A DNA stretch of 49,271 nucleotides from Actinotalea caeni (GTDB taxonomy: Bacteria > Actinomycetota > Actinomycetes > Actinomycetales > Beutenbergiaceae), in contig NZ_WNXX01000023.1 in NCBI RefSeq assembly GCF_009733795.1, positions 1 to 49,271 of the forward strand. The letters are read 5' to 3'. Below, in pieces: positions 1-7,615 of the stretch. The notes beneath the pieces were generated by a model. That model worked only from the letters and a program-made list of their open reading frames with translations. It ran no database searches and was not told where the DNA came from. Position numbers and translations under genes: made by a program. Position 1 is the stretch's first letter, and every line of letters starts with the position of its first letter.

Positions 1-813
1 CGGGGCCGGCGTCGGGGCAGCGGGCGGCTGCGCGGCCGGCGCCTGCGCTGCGGGCTCCGCGCGCGCCCGCAGCGGCACCTCGGTCCAGCGCTGGCGCAGC
101 GCGTCGAGCACGAGCACGCGGCCGATCAGCGGCTCGCCGACGCCGGTGATCAGCTTGACCGCCTCGGTCGCCATCGTCGAGCCGACCTGCCCGGTGAGCG
201 CGCCCAGCACGCCCGCCTCGCCGCACGTGGGCACCGACCCCGCGGGCGGCGGCGTCGGGAACAGGTCGCGCAGGGTCGCGCCGCCCGCGGCCTGCGGCCA
301 GAACACCGAGATCTGGGCGTCGAACCCGAGCACCGACCCCCACACCAGCGGCACCCCCAGCGCGGCGCACGCGTCGGCGACGGCGTAGCGGGTCTCGAAC
401 GTGTCGGTGCCGTCGAGCACGAGGTCGTAGCCGTCGAGGATCTCGACGGCGTTGGCCGCCGTCAGCCGCTCGCGGTGGGCCACCAGGCGGACGTCGGGGG
501 CGATCGCGCGCAGCCGCTCGAACGCGGAGTCCAGCTTCGCGCGGCCGACGTCGGCGACACCGTGCAGCACCTGCCGCTGCAGGTTGCTGCGGTCCACGAC
601 GTCGTCATCGACCACGCCGAGCGTGCCGACACCCGCGGCCGCCAGGTAGAGCAGCACGGGGGAACCGAGCCCGCCCGCGCCGACCACGCACACGCGCGCC
701 GCCAGCAGCCGCCGCTGCGCGTCCTCGCCCAGCTGGGGCAGCAGCAGGTGACGCGAGTAGGTCTCGGCCTGCTCCGCCGTCAGCGGGGGACCTGGCTCGA
801 CGAGGGGCTCCAC
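1..813 (-). CDS. moeB: Molybdopterin-synthase adenylyltransferase MoeB/MoeZ, N-terminal part
   Basis: The gene runs off the left edge, so only the first 271 codons are present. It is an E1-like enzyme that adenylates the C-terminus of a sulfur-carrier protein (MoaD or ThiS type) for molybdopterin or thiamine sulfur transfer. The nucleotide-binding loop GAGGLGS lies at residues 45-51, followed by the DDDVVDRSNLQRQ region typical of the ThiF/MoeB fold. After about residue 250 comes an Ala/Pro linker, as in MoeZ proteins that carry a C-terminal rhodanese domain; that domain would be outside the window. The GTG start is chosen because a TAGCGT box at 820-825 sits 6 bases upstream, the leaderless pattern seen often here. 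The presence of modABC 5 kb away fits a molybdenum role. MoeB versus a ThiF paralogue cannot be settled from this part. Confidence 0.85.
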   Translation of the reverse strand, partial: MEPLVEPGPPLTAEQAETYSRHLLLPQLGEDAQRRLLAARVCVVGAGGLGSPVLLYLAAAGVGTLGVVDDDVVDRSNLQRQVLHGVADVGRAKLDSAFERLRAIAPDVRLVAHRERLTAANAVEILDGYDLVLDGTDTFETRYAVADACAALGVPLVWGSVLGFDAQISVFWPQAAGGATLRDLFPTPPPAGSVPTCGEAGVLGALTGQVGSTMATEAVKLITGVGEPLIGRVLVLDALRQRWTEVPLRARAEPAAQAPAAQPPAAPTPAP

Positions 814-878
814 GAGGCCACGCTAGCCCGCCGCGGCGCGGTCGTGACCACCGCGGCCGCCGCCGGCTCGCGGGCCGG

Positions 879-1643
879 TCAGCGCGGCGGCATGCGCAGC
901 GCGCCGTCGAGACGGATCGTCTCGCCGTTGAGCATCGGGTTCTCGACGACGTGCGCGGCGAGGGCGGCGTACTCCTCCGGACGACCCAGGCGCGCCGGGT
1001 GCGGTGTCTGCGCCTCCAGCACTCGCAGGGTCTCCTCGGGCAGGCTCGCCAGCAGCGGTGTCGCGAACGTGCCGGGCGCGATCGTCACCACCCGCACGAG
1101 GTGCTGCGCGAGGTCCCGCGCGGCCGCGAGGGTCAGGGCCGCCACCCCGCCCTTCGAGGCCGCATAGGCGGCCTGGCCGACCTGCCCGTCGAACGCCGCG
1201 ACCGAGGCGGTCATGACGACGACGCCGCGCTCGCCGTCGACCGGGTCGAGCCCGGCCATCGCCTCCGCGGCGAGCCGCAGCACGTTCGCGGTGCCGACGA
1301 GGTTGATGTCGACGACGCGCTGGAAGTCGGCGAGCGGCAGCACGCCGCGCTTGCCGAGGATCCGGCCGGGGGTGGCGACACCCGCGCACATGACGGCGAC
1401 GCGGAGGTCGCCGAGATCGGCCGCGGCCTCGACGGCGGCGCGCACCTGGTCCTCGTCGCGCACGTCGGCGGCGACGAACCGGACGGCGGGACCGAGGCCG
1501 CCGGCCAGGGCCGCCCCCGGGGAGTCGGGGAGGTCGACGACGACGACCGCCGCCCCCTCCCGCGCGAACCGGGTGGCGGTCGCGGCCCCCAGGCCGGAGG
1601 CGCCACCGGTGACGAGCGCGACGGATCCCTGCGTGAGCTGCAT
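879..1643 (-). CDS. Short-chain dehydrogenase, 3-hydroxyacyl-CoA dehydrogenase type 2-like
   Basis: This 254-residue SDR-family NAD(P)-dependent oxidoreductase has the Rossmann motif TGGASGLG at residues 12-19, a catalytic Ser in MTASVAAF, and the YAASK Tyr/Lys pair. The segments [14 protein letters not shown] and the C-terminal [14 protein letters not shown] closely match the HSD17B10 (type 2 3-hydroxyacyl-CoA dehydrogenase) subgroup, which oxidises 3-hydroxyacyl-CoA or 2-methyl-3-hydroxybutyryl-CoA. That substrate is inferred from motif similarity only. The ATG start has TACCGT followed by a 6-base spacer directly upstream, suggesting a leaderless transcript. The gene lies 65 bases upstream of moeB on the same strand, with no functional link obvious. 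Confidence 0.85.
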   Translation of the reverse strand: MQLTQGSVALVTGGASGLGAATATRFAREGAAVVVVDLPDSPGAALAGGLGPAVRFVAADVRDEDQVRAAVEAAADLGDLRVAVMCAGVATPGRILGKRGVLPLADFQRVVDINLVGTANVLRLAAEAMAGLDPVDGERGVVVMTASVAAFDGQVGQAAYAASKGGVAALTLAAARDLAQHLVRVVTIAPGTFATPLLASLPEETLRVLEAQTPHPARLGRPEEYAALAAHVVENPMLNGETIRLDGALRMPPR

Positions 1644-1763
1644 CCGGACACGGTATGACGCGCGCCACGCCGGAGGAGTTCGGATCGACCCCGCCGTTGT
1701 GGAAGGCGTGGTGAAATCCCTGTAGCGTCAACCTCGGAAGACACCATCGATGAGGGGGTCCTC

Positions 1764-2504
1764 GTGCGTGGTCGGCAGGCGCGCAGCGCGGTCTGCGCGC
1801 GGCTCGAGTCGCTGGGCTACCAGCACGTGGCTCGGCGCGCCCACGACGACGTCTTCCGTCACGCCGAGACCGAGCACCAGGTCGCGCTCGTGCCGTACCC
1901 GCGGTGGGGTCGCCGCGTCGACATCCTCACGCTCGAGTCGAACTTCCCGCTGCCGGCCGGGGGCCGCGCGACGGCGTTCAAGGTCGACCTCAGCAGCCAG
2001 GTCCACCCCGACGGCGTGGCGCTCGCGGGCCGGTGGCGGCCCGAGGAGGTCGTGTCGCTCGTCGAGAAGCACCTCGTGCCCTACCTGCAGCGGGTCCGCA
2101 GCGCCGGTGACGTGCTCGACATGCTGCTCGCCGGTGATGTCCGACCCGCGGGGTCGGTCGCGCCGAGGGTCCGCGTGCAGCACGGCTACTTCCTCATGAA
2201 GTGGTGGGCGCTCGCCGACAGGCTGCCCGCGATGCGCGCGCTCGCGCGCGAGGTGACCGAGACCGACCGGCTCGCGATGAGCAAGGCCCCGTGGGGTCGC
2301 ACCGAGCTCGCCGAGGTGCTGTGGCACGGCCGCGACCTGCCGGCGCCGCCCGCGCGGCTGCCCTGGGGGCCCGGCGACCAGGGCGATGCCCGCACCGAGG
2401 GCTGGTACAGCACCGCCGGCGGCGAGCCCGGCCGCACGCCGCAGGAGGCCGAGGTCGGCATGGTCGCGCCGGGCGTCGTGCTGCGCGAGCAGGGCAGCCA
2501 CTGA
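1764..2504 (+). CDS. Hypothetical protein, 246 aa
   Basis: I do not recognise this family. The 246-residue reading frame begins with GTG and has normal actinobacterial codon use. It has no signal peptide or membrane segment. The N-terminal half is a mixed alpha/beta region (YQHVARR, HQVALVPYPRWG, VDILTLESNF) followed by a helix-rich segment ending EKHLVPYLQRV. The C-terminal 60 residues are Gly/Pro-rich and probably disordered. It is divergent from the SDR gene and convergent with lacI. A TAGCGT box at 1723-1728 could be its promoter, leaving a leader of about 30 bases. An ATG at 1750 is in another frame, so GTG 1764 is the most upstream plausible start. No function is proposed. Confidence 0.6.
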   Translation: MRGRQARSAVCARLESLGYQHVARRAHDDVFRHAETEHQVALVPYPRWGRRVDILTLESNFPLPAGGRATAFKVDLSSQVHPDGVALAGRWRPEEVVSLVEKHLVPYLQRVRSAGDVLDMLLAGDVRPAGSVAPRVRVQHGYFLMKWWALADRLPAMRALAREVTETDRLAMSKAPWGRTELAEVLWHGRDLPAPPARLPWGPGDQGDARTEGWYSTAGGEPGRTPQEAEVGMVAPGVVLREQGSH

Positions 2505-2507
2505 CGC

Positions 2508-2523
2508 GACGGCGTCAGCCGTC
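2508..2523. terminator. Small hairpin between convergent genes
   Basis: GACGGC-GTCA-GCCGTC forms a 6-base stem in the 33-base gap between two convergent genes, so it could end transcripts from both sides. An alternative overlapping hairpin CTGACG/CGTCAG starts at 2501. There is no T-run. Confidence 0.4.
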
Positions 2524-2537
2524 GGTGGGCCTCGGCA

Positions 2538-3533
2538 CTACCCGACCCCGCTCGTGCTGCCACGCTCGACGAGCCGGTGCGGCAGCTGGTGGCGCCTTGG
2601 CGGCTCCCCGGCGAGCTGACGGCGGAGCTCGCCGAGGGCGGCCGCCGCGACCTCATCGGGCAGCGGACCGACCGAGGTGAGCCCCGGCGTCGCGTGCGCG
2701 CCCTCGCGCATGTTGTCGAAACCGGCGACGGCGACGTCGTCGGGCACGCGCCGACCGGCGCGCACGAGCGCCTGCAGCGCGCCGAGCGCCGAGGAGTCGT
2801 TCATCGCGAACACCGCGTCGACGTCGGGGACGCGCTCGAGGGCCTCGGCGACCGCCTGCCGCCCGGCGTCGAAGTTCCAGGCGCACGGCACCAGCAGCGC
2901 GGGGTCGAGCGGCAGCCGGGCCTCCGCCAGCGCGTCGCGGTAGCCCGCGGTGCGCTCCTGGCAGGTGAGCGGCGGTCCGGTGCCCGCGCCGACGAGGGCG
3001 ACGCGGCGGCGCCCGAGCGCGACGAGGTGCCGGACGGCGTCGCGGCACGCGGCGCGGTTGTCGGGCGTCACGTGCGCCACGTCGGCGCCGGCGCCGCGGT
3101 CGCCGATGAGCACGGTCGGCAGCGAGGGGTGGGGGAGCGCCTCGTCCTCGGGGGCGAGGCCGACGGCGGACATGATGACGCCGTCGGCGAAGACCTGGTC
3201 GCCGCGCAGGATCGCGAGCTCCTCGGCCCGGTCGCCGCGCGTGGTGACCACGACGACCCGCAGCCCGTGCTCCCGGGCGCGGTCGACGACGCACTGCGCC
3301 AGCTCGGCGAAGTACGGCTCGGTCAGCCCCGGCAGCGCGAGCGTGACCGTCGACGTGCGGCCCTGGCGCAGCTGCCGCGCCGGGCCGAAGGTGCGGTAGC
3401 CGAGAGCCGCGATGCTCGCCTCGACGCGGGCCCGGGTCTCGGGCCGCACCGGCACGGCTCCGGTGACCACGTTCGAGACCGTGCGCTGCGAGACACCCGC
3501 GTGCGCGGCGACGTCGCGCATCGTGACGGCCAT
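2538..3533 (-). CDS. LacI-family transcriptional regulator
   Basis: This 331-residue repressor has an N-terminal LacI helix-turn-helix (MRDVAAHAGVSQRTVSNVV, with the hinge region ending ALGYRTFG) and a periplasmic-binding-like sugar-sensing domain. The family binds palindromic operators and is released by a sugar or sugar phosphate. I start it at the ATG preceded by GGAGGT 5 bases upstream, not at the ATG 24 bases further out, which has no ribosome binding site. It is divergent from the family 2 glycoside hydrolase gene, and a perfect 12-base palindrome at 3585-3596 lies between them. It therefore most likely represses that hydrolase and itself; a TAGCAT -10 box for lacI overlaps the palindrome. 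The inducer is unknown. Confidence 0.9.
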   Translation of the reverse strand: MAVTMRDVAAHAGVSQRTVSNVVTGAVPVRPETRARVEASIAALGYRTFGPARQLRQGRTSTVTLALPGLTEPYFAELAQCVVDRAREHGLRVVVVTTRGDRAEELAILRGDQVFADGVIMSAVGLAPEDEALPHPSLPTVLIGDRGAGADVAHVTPDNRAACRDAVRHLVALGRRRVALVGAGTGPPLTCQERTAGYRDALAEARLPLDPALLVPCAWNFDAGRQAVAEALERVPDVDAVFAMNDSSALGALQALVRAGRRVPDDVAVAGFDNMREGAHATPGLTSVGPLPDEVAAAALGELRRQLAGEPPRRHQLPHRLVERGSTSGVG

Positions 3534-3584
3534 GGCCACCTCCCTGGTTGGTCGCATCTTGGCAGCAGGGGACCGGTGGTGGAA

Positions 3585-3596
3585 TGCTACGTAGCA
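3585..3596. promoter_or_regulatory. LacI-type operator palindrome
   Basis: TGCTACGTAGCA is a perfect 12-base palindrome with the central CpG typical of LacI-family operators. It lies between the divergent lacI-type gene and the glycoside hydrolase gene, overlapping the putative lacI -10 box (TAGCAT on the minus strand) and 36 bases upstream of the hydrolase ATG. Binding by the adjacent regulator is inference. Confidence 0.75.
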
Positions 3597-3631
3597 ATTC
3601 GTTCCCGCACCCGCCGAAGGAGCCCCGCGAG

Positions 3632-5434
3632 ATGACCGTCCCCCGCCCCGAGTACCCGCGCCCGCAGCTGGTGCGCGAGCGCTGGCTCAACCTCAACGGC
3701 CGCTGGGGCTTCGAGATCGACCGCGGCGACTCCGGGCTCGAGCGCGGCCTGCTGGAGCGCGAGCTCGAGCGCGAGATCCTCGTGCCGTTCGCGCCGGAGT
3801 CCACGGCCTCGGGCATCGGGGACGTCGACTACCTTCACGCCGTCTGGTACCGCCGCACCGTGACGATCCCGGCCGACTGGGCCGGCTCCGACGTGCTGCT
3901 CCACCTCGGCGCCGTCGACCACGACGCGACCGTGTGGGCCAACGGCGTCGAGGTCGCCCGGCACCGCGGCGGCTTCACGCCGTTCACCGCGGACCTGACC
4001 GGCGTCGTCGGCCCGGGCGAGGACGTGACGATCGTGGTGCGCGCGCGCGACGAGCCGCGCGGCCCGCAGGCCCGCGGCAAGCAGTCGGTCGCCTACGCCA
4101 ACGCCGACTGCCACTACACGCGCACCACCGGCATCTGGCAGACGGTCTGGCTCGAGCCGGTCCCCGCCGAGCGCATCGAGCGGATCCGGGTGACGCCGCG
4201 CTTCGTCGACGGCGCGTTCGACGTCGAGGCGACGCTGCGCCGCCGTCGCGACGGGCTGCGGCTCGCCGTCGAGGTCCGCGACGCCGACGGCGTCGTCGCT
4301 ACCGCCGAGACCAGTGCCGACGACGACATGACGCCATCGGTCCGGCTCGTGCTGCCGGCCGACCGGCGCCGCGCGTGGTCGCCCGCCGACCCGCACCTGT
4401 ACGACCTCACGGTCCGACTGCTCGACGGCGACGGCGAGGTCGACGCCGTCGAGTCCTACGCCGGGCTCCGCTCGGTCTCCGTGCGCGGCAACCAGGTGCT
4501 GCTCAACGGCGAGCGGGTGTTCCAGCGGCTCGTCCTCGACCAGGGCTACTGGCCCGACACCCTCATGACCGCGCCGAGCGACGAGGCGCTGCGCGCCGAC
4601 ATCGAGCTCGGCATCGCCGCCGGTTTCAACGGTGCCCGGCTGCACCAGAAGGTATTCGAGGAGCGCTACCTCTACCACGCGGACCGGCTCGGCTACCTCG
4701 TGTGGGGCGAGCTGGCCGACTGGGGCGCCTCGGTGCCCGGCCCGGTCGAGGACCACCAGCAGCCGACGACGTCGTTCGTCACGCAGTGGCTCGAGGCCGT
4801 GCAGCGCGACGTCAACCACCCGGCGCTGGTCGGGTGGTGCCCGCTCAACGAGACCTGGCAGCCGATCACCGACCGCATCACCCAGCTCGACGACGTCACG
4901 CACGCGATGTACCTGGCGACCAAGCTGGCCGACCCGACTCGGCCCGTGCTCGACGCCTCCGGGTACTCCCACCGGGTGCCGGGCGCGGACGTGTACGACT
5001 CGCACAACTACGAGCAGGACCCCGAGAAGTTCGCCGCAGCGATGTCCGGGCTCGCGGCGGGCGACCCGTACACCAACACCCACGACGACCGCGTGATCTC
5101 GATCCCCTACGCCGGGCAGCCCTACTTCTGCTCCGAGTACGGCGGCATCTGGTGGAACGCCGCCAAGGCCGACGCCGCGGGCAACGACCGCCGCGAGTCC
5201 TGGGGCTACGGCGAGCGGGTGCGCGACCTCGAGGAGTGGTACGCCCGGTTCGCCGGGCTGACCGACGCGCTCCTCGACGACGAGAACATGTTCGGCTACT
5301 GCTACACGCAGCTCACCGACACGTTCCAGGAGGAGAACGGCATCTACGACTTCGAGCGCCGCCCGAAGTTCGACCTCGAGCGCCTCCGCGCCATCCAGAC
5401 CCGCACCGCCGCCTACGAGCGCCGCACCAGCTGA
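3632..5434 (+). CDS. Glycoside hydrolase family 2 protein
   Basis: This 600-residue enzyme has the family 2 order: an N-terminal jelly-roll sugar-binding domain (WYRRTVTIP, HLGAVDHDATVWANG), an Ig-like domain, and a TIM barrel with acid/base Glu407 in PLNETW and nucleophile Glu502 in CSEYGG. The family includes beta-galactosidases, beta-glucuronidases and beta-mannosidases acting on terminal beta-linked sugars; I cannot assign the substrate. At 600 residues it lacks the C-terminal domains of full LacZ. No signal peptide is present, so it acts in the cytoplasm on imported oligosaccharide. ATG 3632 is chosen because AAGGAG lies 10 bases upstream; a longer reading frame to 3548 would run across the operator. 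Control by the divergent LacI regulator is likely. Confidence 0.9.
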   Translation: MTVPRPEYPRPQLVRERWLNLNGRWGFEIDRGDSGLERGLLERELEREILVPFAPESTASGIGDVDYLHAVWYRRTVTIPADWAGSDVLLHLGAVDHDATVWANGVEVARHRGGFTPFTADLTGVVGPGEDVTIVVRARDEPRGPQARGKQSVAYANADCHYTRTTGIWQTVWLEPVPAERIERIRVTPRFVDGAFDVEATLRRRRDGLRLAVEVRDADGVVATAETSADDDMTPSVRLVLPADRRRAWSPADPHLYDLTVRLLDGDGEVDAVESYAGLRSVSVRGNQVLLNGERVFQRLVLDQGYWPDTLMTAPSDEALRADIELGIAAGFNGARLHQKVFEERYLYHADRLGYLVWGELADWGASVPGPVEDHQQPTTSFVTQWLEAVQRDVNHPALVGWCPLNETWQPITDRITQLDDVTHAMYLATKLADPTRPVLDASGYSHRVPGADVYDSHNYEQDPEKFAAAMSGLAAGDPYTNTHDDRVISIPYAGQPYFCSEYGGIWWNAAKADAAGNDRRESWGYGERVRDLEEWYARFAGLTDALLDDENMFGYCYTQLTDTFQEENGIYDFERRPKFDLERLRAIQTRTAAYERRTS

Positions 5435-5480
5435 GGCCGCTCTCCTCGCCGCGACAGAAGGTGCGGTGAGATCGGGTCGT

Positions 5481-5533
5481 GTTCCAGAGTGCGGTGAAAG
5501 TGGGGGCTTCCTGCTTTCACCGCACTTTGGAAC
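5481..5533. repeat. 20-bp inverted repeat, 13-base loop
   Basis: Arms 5481-5500 and 5514-5533 match at 19 of 20 positions (GTTCCA[G/A]AGTGCGGTGAAAG) around a 13-base loop. A third partial copy, AGGTGCGGTGA, lies at 5459-5469. It stands 46 bases after the glycoside hydrolase stop and 92 bases before the molybdate regulator. It could act as a terminator hairpin, but the long arms and lower GC than the flanks also fit an interspersed palindromic element. Confidence 0.7.
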
Positions 5534-5625
5534 AGTTCGCGTATGCATGGCGCGGGTGGTCCTTGCGCCGCATGTGCGGCTCAAACGGCGTGGACGGGGC
5601 GCAGGTGCGGCGCTAGCCTGACGGC

Positions 5626-6024
5626 GTGGCGGAGTACCGGATCGGGGAGGCGGCGCGGCTGCTCGGCGTCAGCGACGACACGCTGCGGCGGTGGGTCGAC
5701 GGCGGCCGGGTCGAGGCGTCGACCGACGCCGCGGGGCGGCGGGTCGTCGACGGCGTGGCGCTCGCCGGGCTCGCGCAGCAGCTCGCCCGCGCGCCGCAGG
5801 ACGACCCGCACGCCTCCAGCGCCCGCAACCGGTTCGTCGGGCTCGTCACCGCGATCACGGCCGACACCGTGATGGCGCAGGTCGAGCTGCAGTGCGGGCC
5901 GTTCCGCGTCGTGTCGCTGATGTCCGCGGAGGCGGTGCGCGACCTCGGCCTCGAGGTCGGCGCCACCGCGGTCGCCGTCGTCAAGGCGACGACCGTCATC
6001 GTCGAGAAGGAGCGGCCCCGGTGA
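5626..6024 (+). CDS. HTH-Mop (TOBE) molybdate-responsive regulator
   Basis: This 132-residue protein combines a MerR/excisionase-type helix-turn-helix (YRIGEAARLLGVSDDTLRRWVDGGRV, residues 4-29) with one Mop/TOBE domain (SARNRFVGLVTAI to VIVEK, about residues 65-129) of the kind that binds molybdate or tungstate. It overlaps modA by four bases (GTGA), so it heads the mod operon and probably senses cytoplasmic molybdate to adjust it. The GTG start follows a TAGCCT box at 5614-5619 by 6 bases, the leaderless pattern. The layout differs from E. coli ModE, which has a different DNA-binding domain and two Mop domains. The ligand is inferred from family and position. Confidence 0.85.
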   Translation: MAEYRIGEAARLLGVSDDTLRRWVDGGRVEASTDAAGRRVVDGVALAGLAQQLARAPQDDPHASSARNRFVGLVTAITADTVMAQVELQCGPFRVVSLMSAEAVRDLGLEVGATAVAVVKATTVIVEKERPR

Positions 6025-6800
6025 GGCGCGCGGCCGCGGCGGCGCTCGCGGCCGCCGCGCTCCTGACCGGGTGCGCAGGGTCCCCGCCCGCCACGTCCGG
6101 CCCCGCCTCCGACGCGGCCGACGACGCGCTCGGGGGCACGCTGACCGTGCACGCCGCGGCCTCGCTGCAGGCAGCCTTCGACGAGCTGCTCGCGACCTTC
6201 TCGGCCGAGCACCCCGAGGTCGACGTGCAGCCCGCGGTCTACGACGGCTCCTCGACGCTCGTCGCCCAGCTGGCCGACGGCGCGCCCGCCGACCTGCTCG
6301 CGACAGCGGACGAGGCGACGATGGCCGATCTCGTCGCGACCGGCCTCGCCGCGTCCGAGCCCCAGGTGCTGGCCACGAACACGCTCGTCGTCGCGGTGCC
6401 GCCGGGCAACCCCGACGGCGTGGCGGACCTGGCCGACCTCGCCGGGCTGCGCCACGCCGTCTGCGCCCCGGAGGTGCCGTGCGGTGCCGCGACCGCTGCC
6501 CTGCTCGCCGCGGCCGGTGTCGAGCTCGACCCGGTCACCCTGGAGCGCAACGTCGCCGCCGTCGCCGAACGGGTCGCGCGCGGCGACGTCGATGCCGGCC
6601 TCGTGTACGCGACCGACGTCGTCGCGCGCGAGGAGCTGCTCGACGCCGTCGTGCCCGCGCTCGCGGGCACGGTCGTCAACCGGTACCCGGTCGTCGTGCT
6701 CGACGGCGCGCAGCCGGCCGCCGAGGCGTTCGTCGAGCTCGTGCTGTCCCCGCGCGGGCGGAGCGTGCTCGCCGCTCACGGGTTCGGGCCGCCGTCGTGA
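6021..6800 (+). CDS. modA: Molybdate ABC transporter substrate-binding lipoprotein ModA
   Basis: This 259-residue periplasmic-type binding protein has a lipoprotein signal with lipobox LTGC (Cys18), which anchors it to the outer face of the membrane. Family features include LTVHAAASLQAAFDEL at the start of the mature fold and YDGSSTLVAQLADGAPADLLATAD, the oxyanion-binding region. It captures molybdate (or tungstate) for ModBC. The GTG start overlaps the regulator stop by four bases, and the stop overlaps modB in the same way, so translation is probably coupled. Confidence 0.93.
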   Translation: MRRAAAAALAAAALLTGCAGSPPATSGPASDAADDALGGTLTVHAAASLQAAFDELLATFSAEHPEVDVQPAVYDGSSTLVAQLADGAPADLLATADEATMADLVATGLAASEPQVLATNTLVVAVPPGNPDGVADLADLAGLRHAVCAPEVPCGAATAALLAAAGVELDPVTLERNVAAVAERVARGDVDAGLVYATDVVAREELLDAVVPALAGTVVNRYPVVVLDGAQPAAEAFVELVLSPRGRSVLAAHGFGPPS

Positions 6801-7615
6801 CCGGTGCGCACGACGCCGAGCGGGCCCGGCAGCGGCTGCCGCTCGGGGTGCTGGTGCCCGCCGTGCTGGGGCTCGTGCTGCTCGTCGTCCCGCTGCTGGC
6901 GCTGCTGCCGCGGGTCGACTGGTCCACGCTGCCCGCGACCCTGCTCTCGCCGACGGCGCGCGACGCCGTCTGGCTGTCGGTGCGGACCGCCGCTGCCGCG
7001 GTCGTGTGCTGCCTCGCGCTCGGGGTGCCCCTGGCGCTGCTGATCGCGCGCGCGTCGCCGCGGGTCGCTGCCGTGCTGCGCGCCGTGGTCACGCTGCCGC
7101 TCGTGCTGCCGCCGCTGGTCGGCGGCGTCGCGCTGCTCTCGGTCGTGGGCCGCACCGGGCTGCTGGGCGGGGTGCTCGACACGCTCGGCGTGACCGTCGC
7201 GTTCACGCCCTGGGCGATCGTCCTCGCTCAGACGTTCGTCGCGATGCCCTTCCTCGTCATCGCCCTCGAGGGCAGCCTGCGCGCGGTCGGAGCGCGCTAC
7301 GAGGCGGTCGCGGCCACGCTGGGCGCGCGGCGGCTGACGGTGCTGCGCCGCGTGACGCTGCCGCTGGTGGCGCCCGGGCTGCTCGCGGGCGTCGTGCTGG
7401 CGTTCACCCGCGCGATCGGGGAGTTCGGCGCGACGGCGCTCGTCGCCGGCAACCGGCCGGGCGTCACGCAGACGGTGCCGATGGCGATCTACACGGCCTA
7501 CAACGGCACCGGGGTGGCGCGCGACACCGCGCTGGCGCTGTCATTGCTGCTCGTCGCCGTCGCGCTCGTGATCCTGCTGCTCGTGCCGGCGGCCCGGCGC
7601 CGGGAGGCGCTGTGA
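6797..7615 (+). CDS. modB: Molybdate ABC transporter permease ModB
   Basis: This 272-residue polytopic membrane protein has about six hydrophobic segments. The cytoplasmic EAA loop (YEAVAATLGARRLTVLRRVTLP) docks the ATPase. The segment AFTRAIGEFGATALVAGN matches the conserved ModB/CysT-type permease region. It forms the membrane channel for molybdate with ModC. The GTG start sits in a four-base overlap with the modA stop. Further-upstream starts in this frame would run into modA and lack hydrophobic sequence. Confidence 0.93.
   Translation: MTGAHDAERARQRLPLGVLVPAVLGLVLLVVPLLALLPRVDWSTLPATLLSPTARDAVWLSVRTAAAAVVCCLALGVPLALLIARASPRVAAVLRAVVTLPLVLPPLVGGVALLSVVGRTGLLGGVLDTLGVTVAFTPWAIVLAQTFVAMPFLVIALEGSLRAVGARYEAVAATLGARRLTVLRRVTLPLVAPGLLAGVVLAFTRAIGEFGATALVAGNRPGVTQTVPMAIYTAYNGTGVARDTALALSLLLVAVALVILLLVPAARRREAL

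Noticed and set aside
3534-3557. Earlier ATG for the LacI regulator
   Set aside because: It has no ribosome binding site, whereas the ATG at 3533 has GGAGGT at ideal distance and begins at the expected family residue.
3587-5584. Minus-strand 665-codon frame opposite the glycoside hydrolase
   Set aside because: It is a shadow of the hydrolase gene; the plus frame contains catalytic motifs and a ribosome binding site.
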